This document shows, one piece after another, positions 28,129 through 37,580 of a stretch of DNA of 64,000 nucleotides. A program made the position numbers and the translations under genes. The stretch's first letter is position 1. Each line of letters begins with the position of its first letter. The DNA is from Oceanicoccus sp. KOV_DT_Chl. Its GTDB lineage: Bacteria > Pseudomonadota > Gammaproteobacteria > Pseudomonadales > Dasaniaceae. Location of the stretch: assembly GCF_900120175.1 (NCBI RefSeq), contig NZ_FQLF01000002.1, positions 2,108,001 to 2,172,000 of the forward strand, given 5' to 3'. The notes beneath the pieces were generated by a model that saw nothing but the letters and a program-made list of their open reading frames with translations, did no database searches and had not been told where the DNA came from.

Positions 28129-28914
28129 TTATTGGCCTACTTCAATTTTTATGGGTATCCACTTGTCTTGAATATTATTGATGATACCTCTTTTTTTTAA
28201 TTGCACTAATGCCTGATTGAGTTCAGTTAATAGCGTAGTATTCTTTTTATTTACCCCCCAGGCTAAATATTCAGTTGTCAGTGGACGGTAGAGCGCAATC
28301 AGGTCATTTTGATTGGGTATTTGTGCCAGTTGCCAGCTGGTAGGCGCGTCGTGAATAAAAAAATCGATCTGCTGTTGGCGTAAGCCAGCAAGACCTGCTT
28401 CAGGGGTGTCGTAGCCACTGATAATTGCGGTGGGCAAATTTTGACGGACATATTGTTCACCCGTGGTACTCTTTTCCACGCCGATACGAATGCCGGGTTG
28501 GCGCAGCGCTGCGGGCTGGCTTAGCCTGACGATATCGCTACTGCGAATAATCGCCATTTGGCCTATTTCCATGGTGGTGTCAGTGAAGTTGATTTTTTGT
28601 TGGCGTTGCGGGGTAATACTCATGCCTGACATGATGACATCTATTGTGCCTGCTTGTATCGCGGGTATCAGTTCGTCCCAGTCTAGGCTTTTAAATATTA
28701 TTTTTTTCTTGAGTAATAGGCCGAGTTGTCGCGCAGTATCGATTTCAATCCCTTGTATTTCTTCATTAACAGTAAATGCCATTGGTGGATATTCAGGGTT
28801 AACACCTACAATGAGAGAGTCGTCACCCAGTGTGAGAGTTGGTAATGTTAGCAATAATATAGAGATTAGAATGGTATAGGTAACCGAGTTAATCCAGGTT
28901 CTTGGCTTGTTCAT
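28129..28914 (-). CDS. Family 3 extracellular solute-binding protein
   Basis: Periplasmic binding protein of the amino-acid ABC-transporter type, about 261 residues. Signal peptide ends near LTLG/DDSLIVGVNP; the SBP_bac_3 features are LIVGVNPEYPPMAF, GIEIDTARQLG, WDELIPAIQAGTIDVIMSGMSITPQR and RIGVEKSTTGEQY. No permease or ATPase gene accompanies it, so it may serve another transporter or act as a sensor. Start ATG 28914 (MNKPRT) gives a normal signal peptide; upstream in-frame codons would not. Confidence 0.85.
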   Translation of the reverse strand: MNKPRTWINSVTYTILISILLLTLPTLTLGDDSLIVGVNPEYPPMAFTVNEEIQGIEIDTARQLGLLLKKKIIFKSLDWDELIPAIQAGTIDVIMSGMSITPQRQQKINFTDTTMEIGQMAIIRSSDIVRLSQPAALRQPGIRIGVEKSTTGEQYVRQNLPTAIISGYDTPEAGLAGLRQQQIDFFIHDAPTSWQLAQIPNQNDLIALYRPLTTEYLAWGVNKKNTTLLTELNQALVQLKKRGIINNIQDKWIPIKIEVGQ

Positions 28915-29080
28915 AATACAATGATCCCTGTTTTTGATGGTCGATATCGCAGTTAAATAATGAAAGCTGTAGCTATAATCTAAAGTTATGATCAATATGC
29001 GATAAATTTGTACGGCTGTAAATGTTTAGCTAATACTGCACTATATAAAATGCCAGCAAGCATAACGAAAGGTATCAGGT

Positions 29081-29683
29081 ATGCATACTGAAGTTCTCTG
29101 CCACGAATGTGATTGTTTTATGAGTTGTGAGTCCCTGTCTAGTGGGCAAAAAGCCTGCTGTCCACGGTGTGGCGCGGTGTTGCTAGAGTATAAGCCAGAT
29201 ATGATTAACCGTACGCAGGCTTTTGCTATTGCGGGTTTACTATTTTATTTACCTGCCAATTTAATGCCAATAATGACCTTCGAGATGATGGGGGTAACAG
29301 CGACTAATACTATGCTGCAGGGGGTACAGCAGTTGTTTAGCGGTGGTTTTTGGTGGATGGGTTTGCTGGTAATGTTATGCAGCATCGTAGTGCCGCTACT
29401 GGATTTATGTCTGTTATTTCTTATCGCGATACTGTTAAAAACACAGAGAAAACATGCGTTAACGCTTCAGTTACTTGTGTGGCGGCATCATTTATCCGAG
29501 TGGGCGATGCTGGAAGTGTATATGCTGGGTATATTAGTGGCGTATATAAAAATGAGTGATATGGGTGGCATCGATGTTGGTATGGGGATGTATTGCTTCG
29601 CCGGGATGTTGTTAGCAGCAATTTTTGCATCATCAAGCTTTGATTCCAGGCAAGCGTTTGAAATGCTGGAGGCGCAGAGTTGA
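29081..29683 (+). CDS. pqiA: Paraquat-inducible protein A-like, first half-module
   Basis: Inner-membrane protein of the PqiABC/YebST lipid-trafficking system, 200 residues. N-terminal double zinc-ribbon-like Cys pairs (CHECDCFMSC and CCPRCG) followed by four membrane helices (AFAIAGLLFYLPANLMPIMTF is the signature). E. coli PqiA is one protein of about 417 residues with two such modules; here they are separate genes overlapping by four bases. Operon with the next two genes. Confidence 0.88.
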   Translation: MHTEVLCHECDCFMSCESLSSGQKACCPRCGAVLLEYKPDMINRTQAFAIAGLLFYLPANLMPIMTFEMMGVTATNTMLQGVQQLFSGGFWWMGLLVMLCSIVVPLLDLCLLFLIAILLKTQRKHALTLQLLVWRHHLSEWAMLEVYMLGILVAYIKMSDMGGIDVGMGMYCFAGMLLAAIFASSSFDSRQAFEMLEAQS

Positions 29684-30303
29684 TGTCGACCGGTATTGCG
29701 CAAGGCAGAATACTCTGTATTCACTGCTATAAAATAGTTGCTGTAGCTGCCGACCATAAACAAAATCACTGCCCTCGTTGTAGAAGTAAGTTACACCCAC
29801 GCCTGCCCGATAGTCTGCAAAAAACATGGGCGTATTTAATTGCCGGAGCGGCAGCCTTTATACCTGCAAATATTTATCCAGTGATGACAGTCGATATGTT
29901 TGGACGTGGCCACCCGGATACCATTGTATCTGGTGTTATAACGCTATTGCAGGAGGGAATGTATCCAATTGCTGTGCTGGTGTTTATTGCCAGTGTGTTA
30001 GTGCCGTTATTCAAGTTGCTGGGGTTGTTATTGTTATTGCTAGCGATTAAGCAGCGCTGGCGGATCAATCGGCGACAAGCAACGGTGATGTATCGCTATA
30101 TTCATTTTATCGGGCGCTGGTCTATGCTGGATTTATTTATGATTTCAATTTTAATTACGCTGGTCGATATGGGAGGGGTGGCCACTATTCATGCTGGTAC
30201 AGGTGCTACTGCATTTGCTACGGTTGTCGTGCTGACAATGTTAGCGGCAAATGCTTTTGATGCTCGGCTAATTTGGGATTTGGTGGACGAAAATGACAGC
30301 TAA
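29680..30303 (+). CDS. pqiA: Paraquat-inducible protein A-like, second half-module
   Basis: 207 residues, same architecture as its upstream partner: CIHCYK and CPRCRSK Cys pairs, then AYLIAGAAAFIPANIYPVMTV and three more helices. Its ATG overlaps the preceding stop codon (ATGA-type overlap) and its own end overlaps pqiB by 11 bases, so the three are translationally coupled. Together the two halves equal one PqiA/YebS. Confidence 0.88.
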   Translation: MMSTGIAQGRILCIHCYKIVAVAADHKQNHCPRCRSKLHPRLPDSLQKTWAYLIAGAAAFIPANIYPVMTVDMFGRGHPDTIVSGVITLLQEGMYPIAVLVFIASVLVPLFKLLGLLLLLLAIKQRWRINRRQATVMYRYIHFIGRWSMLDLFMISILITLVDMGGVATIHAGTGATAFATVVVLTMLAANAFDARLIWDLVDENDS

Positions 30304-31948
30304 TAATGATAATTCAGATAAAAATTTAACGGTACCAGTGGCTGCTGCTATTGAGAAAAAAAGTGGACTTTCCATTGTTTGGTTGTTGCCGGCAATTGCT
30401 GTGTTAGTTGCGTTATGGCTGGTTTATAAAAGCATTATTAATGCGGGCGAAGAAATAATTATTGAATTTCCATGGGGGGCAGATATTAAAGCTCATGAGA
30501 CTGAGCTTATTTTTGAAGGCTTGACTATGGGGGTCGTTAAGTCAGTGATGCTGAAAGAGGATTTGAGAGGAGTAAAAGTAGCTGTTGAAGTCAACAAAAA
30601 AGCAGCAATGGCCTTGCAGCATGATACAGTTTTTTGGTTGGTAGAACCGGAGGTGTCATTGTCCAGGATTGCAGGTTTGGAAACTTTAGTGTCGGGTAAA
30701 TACATCACTTTTCAATTGGGCGATGTGACTGGAAAATTAAAGGCTGACGCGCTTCGGGAGTTAAAGCCGAAAAAATTCCATTATTTAGCCTTGGCAGAGG
30801 CGCCGCCCAAGCCTGAGTACATGGGAGGAATAAATTTAGTATTAAGTTCTGATCAGGCGAGTTCCTTGGAAAAAGGCACGCCGATTTTATTTCAAAAAAT
30901 AAATGTGGGTATGGTTGAGAAAACTCGTTTAGCGGATGATGGTAATAGTGTATTGGTTGATATCTACATTAAAGAGGAATACAAACATTTAGTTAACACA
31001 GATACGCGTTTTTGGCGGGTAGGCGGACTCCAGATTGGCGGCGGTTTAGGTAATATAAAAATTAATATGGAATCATTTCAGACACTACTTATTGGCGGCA
31101 TCACTTTTTCCAAACCCAACGAAACTAACGGTGGCAAGCCCGTGAACGCCGGTGATGCATTTGAATTATTTGAGGATAAAGCTGCGGCAATGGATAGGGG
31201 AGTGGCAATTGAATTGGTATTTAATACCGGTGAGGCGGTAAGCGAAGGCACCGTGATTAAATATTTAGGGCAGACAATTGGTGAAGTTAATACTGTCACA
31301 CTGAGCGACGACCTGACGACTTTGACTGCGCGTGCTGTGTTAACTAAAGGGGGCAATCGAATTGCGCGTAAAGACAGTGTTTTTTGGTTAGTAAAACCGG
31401 AGCTGGGTTTGGCTAAAACGCGTAATTTGGAAACGCTGGTTACGGGACAGTACATCGCGGTTAGTCCGGGCAAAGGGGAAAAGACGCATCATTTTGTCGC
31501 CTCGTTAAATTCGCCATTGGAAAAAGCCAAATCGACAGGTTTAAATTTAGTGTTGCAAGCCACTACCTTGGGCTCTATACGCGAGGGTGTGGCGTTGACC
31601 TATCGCAATATTGAAGTAGGCAAGGTGAAGGGCTATGAGCTGGGCCCTGATGCGAGTCAGGTCCTGATTTATGTCAACATTGATGAACGCTATCGTCAGC
31701 TGATTCATGACAATACGCGCTTTTGGAATGCCAGCGGTATTGGTTTGGATGTCGGTTTATTTTCCGGAGCTAAAATTCGGACTGGCTCATTAGAATCGAT
31801 GTTAGAGGGGGGTATTGCGCTGGCGACGCCGAATCAAGATCAGATGGGAGAGCTTGCTAAAGAGGGGGCTGTGTTTCCATTGGCGGCGGAAGTGAATGAG
31901 GAGTGGCTGAGCTGGCAGCCCAAAATAGATATCCCACCCGCTGAATAG
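30293..31948 (+). CDS. pqiB: Intermembrane transport protein PqiB (MCE/MlaD domains)
   Basis: Inner-membrane anchored, periplasm-spanning protein thought to move lipids between the membranes. 551 residues: one N-terminal TM helix (LSIVWLLPAIAVLVALWLVY) and three MCE domains starting at about residues 45, 160 and 290 (IIIEFPWGADIKAHETEL; INLVLSSDQASSLEKGTPI; VAIELVFNTGEAVSEGT). E. coli PqiB (546) has the same plan. No pqiC lipoprotein gene follows; the next gene is on the other strand. Confidence 0.92.
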   Translation: MTANNDNSDKNLTVPVAAAIEKKSGLSIVWLLPAIAVLVALWLVYKSIINAGEEIIIEFPWGADIKAHETELIFEGLTMGVVKSVMLKEDLRGVKVAVEVNKKAAMALQHDTVFWLVEPEVSLSRIAGLETLVSGKYITFQLGDVTGKLKADALRELKPKKFHYLALAEAPPKPEYMGGINLVLSSDQASSLEKGTPILFQKINVGMVEKTRLADDGNSVLVDIYIKEEYKHLVNTDTRFWRVGGLQIGGGLGNIKINMESFQTLLIGGITFSKPNETNGGKPVNAGDAFELFEDKAAAMDRGVAIELVFNTGEAVSEGTVIKYLGQTIGEVNTVTLSDDLTTLTARAVLTKGGNRIARKDSVFWLVKPELGLAKTRNLETLVTGQYIAVSPGKGEKTHHFVASLNSPLEKAKSTGLNLVLQATTLGSIREGVALTYRNIEVGKVKGYELGPDASQVLIYVNIDERYRQLIHDNTRFWNASGIGLDVGLFSGAKIRTGSLESMLEGGIALATPNQDQMGELAKEGAVFPLAAEVNEEWLSWQPKIDIPPAE

Positions 31949-31965
31949 AGGGTGGGAGTGTTAGT

Positions 31966-32214
31966 TTAAGCGATGTGTAATTGCTCGTTGATTTTTTCCA
32001 ATATCTTTTGGGTTTCCTGTTTGCCTTCCACGGCAGCCATAACCAGCGCTAGCCCCATCATATGTTCGACAATGACATCTTTTATGGCAAGGCCTTGGGC
32101 TTCGGCGGAGTCACGTAGAAACAGGAAGGCGCGAGCGCCGATATCATCAATAATTTCCTGATTGGATTCACGCTTAAACGCGTTTAACTGGACTACGTTG
32201 TCATTGGATTGCAT
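31966..32214 (-). CDS. Small conserved-looking cytoplasmic protein
   Basis: 82 residues, all-helical by eye, no signal peptide or membrane segment. Sequence features: FLFLRDSAEAQGLAIKDVIVEHMMGLALVMAAVEGKQ. No family recognised. Starts with ATG and is divergent from parC, convergent with pqiB (17-base gap). Confidence 0.55.
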   Translation of the reverse strand: MQSNDNVVQLNAFKRESNQEIIDDIGARAFLFLRDSAEAQGLAIKDVIVEHMMGLALVMAAVEGKQETQKILEKINEQLHIA

Positions 32215-32267
32215 GGCAGCTCCTGAGAAAAATGGTAGTGGTTTGCCCGTATCCTACCGACAATCAA

Positions 32268-32296
32268 TTGACTCCTAGTATATGTCTTGGAGTCAA
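32268..32296. promoter_or_regulatory. Inverted repeat between divergent genes
   Basis: TTGACTCC and GGAGTCAA, 8-bp perfect arms 13 bases apart, midway between the small helical gene and parC. Possible operator. Confidence 0.35.
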
Positions 32297-32438
32297 AATT
32301 TTATCTAGGTAATTACCACTAAAGAGCCGCTGAAATCCCTTATACTGGCGCCAGTATTTTTCCATCCGTCGCTAGTAACCAGCTGATTTATAAGGGATAA
32401 TCCGGCAGTATTTCACAGTTCACAAAACGGTATAAATT

Positions 32439-34718
32439 ATGTCCGATCAGTTCAATATCGCCGCCGATGGCGTTGAACAAATCTCCCTTAAAACCTACAC
32501 CGAGAAGGCTTATCTGGATTATTCCATGTACGTTATTCTCGATCGTGCTTTACCTAATATTGCCGATGGTTTGAAACCAGTGCAGCGGCGCATTGTGTAT
32601 GCAATGAGTGAGCTGGGCTTAAAGGCAGCGGCAAAATACAAAAAATCGGCACGTACCGTCGGTGATGTAATTGGTAAGTTTCACCCCCATGGTGATACCT
32701 CGGTGTATGAAGCGATGGTATTAATGGCGCAGGACTTTTCCTACCGATACCCGTTGATTGATGGTCAGGGTAACTGGGGCTCTAGTGATGACCCAAAATC
32801 TTTCGCGGCGATGCGATACACCGAATCGAAACTGGCGGGCTTTGCGGAATTATTATTGTCCGAATTGGGTCAGGGCACGGTTGAGTGGCAAGCTAACTTC
32901 GATGGCACTATGGATGAGCCCAAAGTATTGCCATCAAAAGTGCCAACGGTATTGCTCAATGGCACTACCGGGATTGCGGTGGGTATGGCAACGGATATTC
33001 CTCCCCACAATATGCGTGAGGTGGTAAGCGCCTGTATTCATTTGTTAGATGAACCCAGGGCCAGCATTGAACAATTGATGGAGCATATCCAGGGGCCGGA
33101 CTTCCCAACTGACGCAGAGATTATTACCCCCAGAGCAGATATCCTGAATATCTACAAAACGGGCAAAGGTAGTATTCGGATGCGAGCCCTGTGGCAGAAA
33201 GAAGGGACTGATATTGTTATTACCGCGTTACCGCATCAGGTGTCTGGTGCCAAGGTTTTGGAACAAATTGCCCAGCAAATTCACGCGAAAAAATTACCGA
33301 TGGTCGCAGATTTGCGCGATGAGTCGGATCACGAAAGCCCGACTCGTCTGGTTATCATCCCGCGTTCAAATCGTGTAGACGTCGAGCCGATGATGAATCA
33401 TTTATTTGCGTCTACTGATCTTGAGAAAACCTATCGGGTCAACCTCAATATGATTGGTATTGACGGCAAGCCGGAAGTAAAGACGCTGGATAAAATTTTA
33501 TCAGAATGGCTATTGTTCCGGTCCGAGACAACAAAGCGTCGCTTGCAACACCGTTTGCAAAAAGTAGAAGAGCGCTTGATGCGATTGGCAGCATTGATGA
33601 TCGTGTATCTCAATGTAGATGAAGTCATTCGCATTATTCGTGAAGAAGAAAATCCCAAGCAAGAATTGATTGCGCGCTTTGATTTGGTCGAAATGCAGGC
33701 CGAATATATTTTGGAAACCAAATTGCGTCAGTTGGCACGTTTGGAAGAAATGAAAATCAAGGAAGAAGAAGAGGCACTGGAAAAAGAAAAGGAAAATCTG
33801 GAACAGATTATTGGCTCGCCGCGTCGACTAAAAACCCTGGTACGCAAAGAACTATTGGCTGCTGTTGAAGAGTATGGCGATGATCGTCGGTCGCCAATAG
33901 TCAGTCGTGAAGAGGCAAGAGCCTTTAGCGAAGAAGAATTAATGACCACCGAACCAGTTACCGTAGTGTTATCGGTTAAGGGCTGGATACGTTCGGCGAA
34001 AGGGCATGAGATTGATCCGCAAAGTTTAAGTTATAAATCAGGTGATAGTTTTCATCTGGCCGCGAAAGGTAAATCTAATCAGTCGGCGGTTATTCTGGAT
34101 TCTGGGGGTAAGGCTTATACCGTCAGTGCGCATAGCTTGCCATCGGCACGAGGTCAGGGAGAGCCACTTACTGGTCGTATTAACTCGCCCTCAGGTGCCA
34201 GTTTTGAAGGCCTGATGATGGGTGGCCAGGACGAATTGTATTTGTTGGCCTCTGATGCCGGTTATGGTTTTGTAGTCAAGCTGGCTGATCTGCAAACCAA
34301 AAATAAAGCGGGTAAAGCGGCATTGTCGTTACCGAAAGGCGGGCAAGTATTACAGCCAGGAATGGTTGGCGGTACTCATACTGATGGTGCTTTTGTCGCA
34401 GCAGTTACCAATGAAGGCCGGATGTTATTGTTCCCCTTATCGGAGTTGCCGACCATGGCGCGTGGTAAGGGTAATAAAATTATTGGTATTCCTGCGTCGA
34501 GAGTGCAGGCGCGTGAAGAGTACTTGATTGCTGTCGCGATACTTCGCGAGACTGACACATTGCGAGTTTACGCCGGTAAGCGTCACGTTAATATGAAGTT
34601 TAGTGAGCTGGATCATTATTTGGGTGAGCGCGGCCGCCGAGGGCATAAATTACCCCGTGGCTTCCAGAAAGTAGATGCGGTGGAAGTGGTGAGTAAAGAG
34701 GCTAAAAAGCCCGAATAG
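32439..34718 (+). CDS. parC: DNA topoisomerase IV subunit A
   Basis: Decatenates daughter chromosomes with ParE. 759 residues. The breakage-reunion domain carries [14 protein letters not shown] (quinolone-determining region) and the catalytic Tyr in [10 protein letters not shown] (about 122); a coiled-coil tower (375-480) and the C-terminal pinwheel domain follow. In the quinolone region the residue equivalent to E. coli Ser80 is Thr and Glu84 is kept. parE is not adjacent. No other gene shares the transcript on sequence evidence. Confidence 0.97.
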   Translation: MSDQFNIAADGVEQISLKTYTEKAYLDYSMYVILDRALPNIADGLKPVQRRIVYAMSELGLKAAAKYKKSARTVGDVIGKFHPHGDTSVYEAMVLMAQDFSYRYPLIDGQGNWGSSDDPKSFAAMRYTESKLAGFAELLLSELGQGTVEWQANFDGTMDEPKVLPSKVPTVLLNGTTGIAVGMATDIPPHNMREVVSACIHLLDEPRASIEQLMEHIQGPDFPTDAEIITPRADILNIYKTGKGSIRMRALWQKEGTDIVITALPHQVSGAKVLEQIAQQIHAKKLPMVADLRDESDHESPTRLVIIPRSNRVDVEPMMNHLFASTDLEKTYRVNLNMIGIDGKPEVKTLDKILSEWLLFRSETTKRRLQHRLQKVEERLMRLAALMIVYLNVDEVIRIIREEENPKQELIARFDLVEMQAEYILETKLRQLARLEEMKIKEEEEALEKEKENLEQIIGSPRRLKTLVRKELLAAVEEYGDDRRSPIVSREEARAFSEEELMTTEPVTVVLSVKGWIRSAKGHEIDPQSLSYKSGDSFHLAAKGKSNQSAVILDSGGKAYTVSAHSLPSARGQGEPLTGRINSPSGASFEGLMMGGQDELYLLASDAGYGFVVKLADLQTKNKAGKAALSLPKGGQVLQPGMVGGTHTDGAFVAAVTNEGRMLLFPLSELPTMARGKGNKIIGIPASRVQAREEYLIAVAILRETDTLRVYAGKRHVNMKFSELDHYLGERGRRGHKLPRGFQKVDAVEVVSKEAKKPE

Positions 34719-34776
34719 TATGGGTATTACCAAAGTCCGACGGCTTAGCGCCGAGCCGTGGGTACTGCAGTTAGCA

Positions 34777-35142
34777 TTACTGAGTTGCTTTGGCGCGGCT
34801 TATTATTGCTGACAACTCTGGCTTGATGGGTATTGATTTAAACGGGCTGATATTACTGCCGCCCGTATTACCTGTTGGTACAAAGCCAATAGCCGTTTTG
34901 GTAGCGGCGCCTAATATCCTTATTAATTGACCAACAATCTCACCAACCCGGCGTTGCCTTAGACCCCACAGCAACATCAAGCAATGTACTTTAACATGAT
35001 GATAGGTCGACTCTTGGCCTAACACGTGGGCATTTTCAAGGTGAGAAAATTCGACAGCAAAATCACCTCTGTTGCGATAATTTTTGGCGGCGGTAATTTC
35101 CATCGCTACAAACGGTGCAATACTTTTCGAAAATTTAGACAT
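34777..35142 (-). CDS. DUF3703 family protein
   Basis: 121 residues, cytoplasmic. Family features: GDFAVEFSHLENAHVLGQ, HHVKVHCLMLLWGLRQRR and the C-terminal GFVPTGNTGGSNISPF with IPIKPEL. Function unknown. Its ATG overlaps the end of a 33-codon open stretch with no start codon (35135-35236), which looks like the tail of a lost upstream gene. Confidence 0.75.
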   Translation of the reverse strand: MSKFSKSIAPFVAMEITAAKNYRNRGDFAVEFSHLENAHVLGQESTYHHVKVHCLMLLWGLRQRRVGEIVGQLIRILGAATKTAIGFVPTGNTGGSNISPFKSIPIKPELSAIISRAKATQ

Positions 35143-35236
35143 TATGCTCTCCGATAGCCAAAATCAGGTCGCCTTGGTTAATGGCGGAAAAATCTTCACG
35201 CCAATCGCGTAATACGGGTGATGTACTTCCGGCTAA
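35135..35236 (-). pseudogene. Possible C-terminal remnant of a lost gene
   Basis: A frame encoding SPVLRDWREDFSAINQGD and ending EHNV-stop overlaps the DUF3703 start codon in the manner of a translationally coupled operon. Upstream in frame there is a stop (TGA) and no start codon, so only the tail is left, next to the end of the lipoprotein gene. Identity of the parent gene unknown. Confidence 0.35.
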
Positions 35237-35505
35237 TCATTGAATATTGATAAAAGAATATCAAGCCATGTGTCGTTATACTTTGCGTCATTGGCAGATT
35301 TTCTAAATGACACTGCCTGCTCGTTTGCTTTATTTATACCTGCTATATTCTCTGGTGTTCCGGCCAATTGGCCATGAGACTCGGCTTGCTTGTTGGCGGC
35401 GTCAGCACGCCGTTCGTAATCTTCTGACTGTTGAAGGCGTTCCGCTGATGTTGTGACACAGCCACAGAGAAAAAAGGATAGATACACTAGCGATAAAAAT
35501 TTCAT
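35233..35505 (-). CDS. Small lipoprotein
   Basis: 90 residues. Signal peptide MKFLSLVYLSFFLCGC with a lipobox ending in Cys; mature part hydrophilic, helical, rich in Gln/Ala (ERLQQSEDYERRADAANKQAES). The ATG at 35505 preceded by AAGAGAG is preferred to the in-frame codon at 35532 because it gives a clean signal peptide. Function unknown. Confidence 0.65.
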   Translation of the reverse strand: MKFLSLVYLSFFLCGCVTTSAERLQQSEDYERRADAANKQAESHGQLAGTPENIAGINKANEQAVSFRKSANDAKYNDTWLDILLSIFND

Positions 35506-35563
35506 AGTATCTCTCTTGGGTGACGATGTCATACCGCTAACCCTGAAATTAAAATTGTACGCT

Positions 35564-36073
35564 TTACGATTTTAACCAGCGTTGGTAATTCGAATCACGA
35601 CTTTGCATATCCATAAACAGCCAGACCATGCGGTCTACAAACCACGATTTGAAGACCATTATCCAGATGTTGCCTAACAACAAAGCCGAAAAATTTAAAC
35701 TGTATAAACCAAAAATAAAAATGGGGAGGCCGAGAGCTGATAAAATTTGAAGAAGCTTTGCAGGCTTTACATGATGCATGGGTATGGGCACATGTTTGCG
35801 GTTTAGATAGATGCGTTCACCAAATGTTCCCATCGATGCCCAGTTGTTAGTTGTTATTGGAACAGAAAAAACCCGTGGGTTAAGCCATGCCCATAAAAAA
35901 GCAAGGCTGATAGGAAGTACTGAGTATAGTCCGATGAGTTCTCTTGACCAAAATGCGATCGAGATTAAAGGTAAAATTGTAAACCGGGTATAGACACTCC
36001 AGGGATTTGCATGTCTTTCCCAGATGGAGTCGTCCATGGACATCAGTTTTTCGGTAAGTCTAGCGAAGTCCAT
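35564..36073 (-). CDS. DUF6653-like membrane protein
   Basis: 169 residues with about four hydrophobic segments. The N-terminal MDDSIWERHANPWSVYTRF and FWSRELIGLYSVLPI, then RKHVPIPMHHVK and the C-terminal KSWFVDRMVWLFMDM, match my memory of the DUF6653 family. Function unknown. It lies 14 bases after the stop of the next gene upstream on the same strand (36088-37386), so they may be cotranscribed. Confidence 0.65.
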   Translation of the reverse strand: MDFARLTEKLMSMDDSIWERHANPWSVYTRFTILPLISIAFWSRELIGLYSVLPISLAFLWAWLNPRVFSVPITTNNWASMGTFGERIYLNRKHVPIPMHHVKPAKLLQILSALGLPIFIFGLYSLNFSALLLGNIWIMVFKSWFVDRMVWLFMDMQSRDSNYQRWLKS

Positions 36074-36087
36074 TGATCGCCTCTAAG

Positions 36088-37386
36088 TCAAAGCACGGGT
36101 GAGTTGGATTTTTTCTGCCCCGTCGTTTGTTTTGTCAGTTTGGCATTTAAAGTGGTTAATTGCTTGTTAATTAGCGCTTGATAAGGGTCAACTAAATTAC
36201 TTAAAATGACCTTGTCTTTAGTGGTATTAAATTTCGCCTTATTAACTACGCTGGTATGGGTATTTAAATTATTTAAAATTAATAATTGATGGCTGCTGCC
36301 AATCGCCTGCTCCAGGGCATTGATATTTTTTTGTCGTAGAAATAAATGGTCAATTGTATTCAGTGACTTTTCTCGTTGGATTTCATCAAGCAGGGATACC
36401 ACCGCTCTAATTTGCAGTGGCACATAATGCTGTTCACGCCATAATAAAATTAAATAGCCAGCGCACAATGCCCTGAAGGGGTAGTTGTCACCATCCTTGG
36501 GGTGAAAGCGAATACAGTAACTATTACTGCGCTCAACACTGACGGAGCCGTCATATAATTTTGCCACCATGTTTAGCTGCTGTTGCAAAGTCGTTAGCAT
36601 GTCAGCTAATTGTGACGGGTTGTGGCTGTGTCTTAGATTATCAAAGTCCTGTAATTGAATCAGTAGCATTGCTTCATCGTCGACCGTCGCTGGTATCGCT
36701 GCAGGCTGAGGTGACGGGGTTTCGACATCGGTGGCCGGCGTTGTACGTTGCTTAATAATTGCATTAGCGAGCTGGCTGATTTCATCGTTGCCACGGTAAG
36801 CGAAATGTAAGCGCTGACGCTGTGTTAAAGGGGTGGTGGCGATGACCTGTAAATCTTTCAGTGCGGAGCTGAATTGACGCGCTGAAAACAAGCTTAATAA
36901 AAAAACTAAAGCGGCCAAGAGTATGGCGAGGATTACCAACTGCCAGGCCAGAGAGAACGCTTGCTGGTGAAGGCTGCTAGTGTCCAGCGTAATAATGGCG
37001 TAGCCGGCAATGCTATCCTGAAAGGTGATGGAGGCTGATAGCGTTTGGCCGCGGGCTTTGGAGGCTCCTGCAGCCGCAACGGGACGGTTCTGAATGTCGT
37101 AAATAGCGCCGCGCACGATCAACGGGCTTTCTACTAATTTGTTAAGCAGGGATTGCAGGCTAAGTTTATCGCCCTGAACCAGCGGGTTGCTGGCATCATT
37201 AGCAAGTTGCTGCGATAGGCTTTCACCAAACAGAGTGCTGCTATGTTCTATTAGCTGCCGATTGCTCTGGTAGCTGGCTAATATAAGTACCAGTGCCGCA
37301 ATGAGGCTTAATGCGGATGTTAGCAGGGCGATTTTCTGCGCAATGGGGGCCTGTAGAAACCGCTGGATTATTTTATTATTTGGCAT
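36088..37386 (-). CDS. Membrane protein with periplasmic sensor-like domain, upstream of serB
   Basis: 432 residues. TM helix 1 (about 18-38), periplasmic domain (40-140), TM helix 2 (about 147-167), a HAMP-like helix, and a cytoplasmic C-terminal part resembling a degenerate cyclase fold (MLLIQLQDFDNLRHSHNPSQL, SNSYCIRFHPKDGD). Divergent from serB, the place where Pseudomonas carries a similar membrane protein. No catalytic motif seen; a signalling role is inference. Confidence 0.6.
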   Translation of the reverse strand: MPNNKIIQRFLQAPIAQKIALLTSALSLIAALVLILASYQSNRQLIEHSSTLFGESLSQQLANDASNPLVQGDKLSLQSLLNKLVESPLIVRGAIYDIQNRPVAAAGASKARGQTLSASITFQDSIAGYAIITLDTSSLHQQAFSLAWQLVILAILLAALVFLLSLFSARQFSSALKDLQVIATTPLTQRQRLHFAYRGNDEISQLANAIIKQRTTPATDVETPSPQPAAIPATVDDEAMLLIQLQDFDNLRHSHNPSQLADMLTTLQQQLNMVAKLYDGSVSVERSNSYCIRFHPKDGDNYPFRALCAGYLILLWREQHYVPLQIRAVVSLLDEIQREKSLNTIDHLFLRQKNINALEQAIGSSHQLLILNNLNTHTSVVNKAKFNTTKDKVILSNLVDPYQALINKQLTTLNAKLTKQTTGQKKSNSPVL

Positions 37387-37580
37387 GAACAGCTATTAAC
37401 TAGATAAAAGGGTGGTGTATGGCATCGCCGTTGAGCTTGAGTATAAACCAAGCGAGATTTGTTTGTGTTGTAATTTGGTTCCATCGGCCGCTACCGTTAC
37501 AATAGCGCCCATAAACCAGTCGGCCTGCTCGTTTTTTATGCGTGCAAATGACTTAGCTATTGGCTATTGAGTATGAATGT

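Noticed and set aside
34739-34760. CGGCT/AGCCG hairpin after parC
   Set aside because: Five-bp stem, no T run; may be chance.
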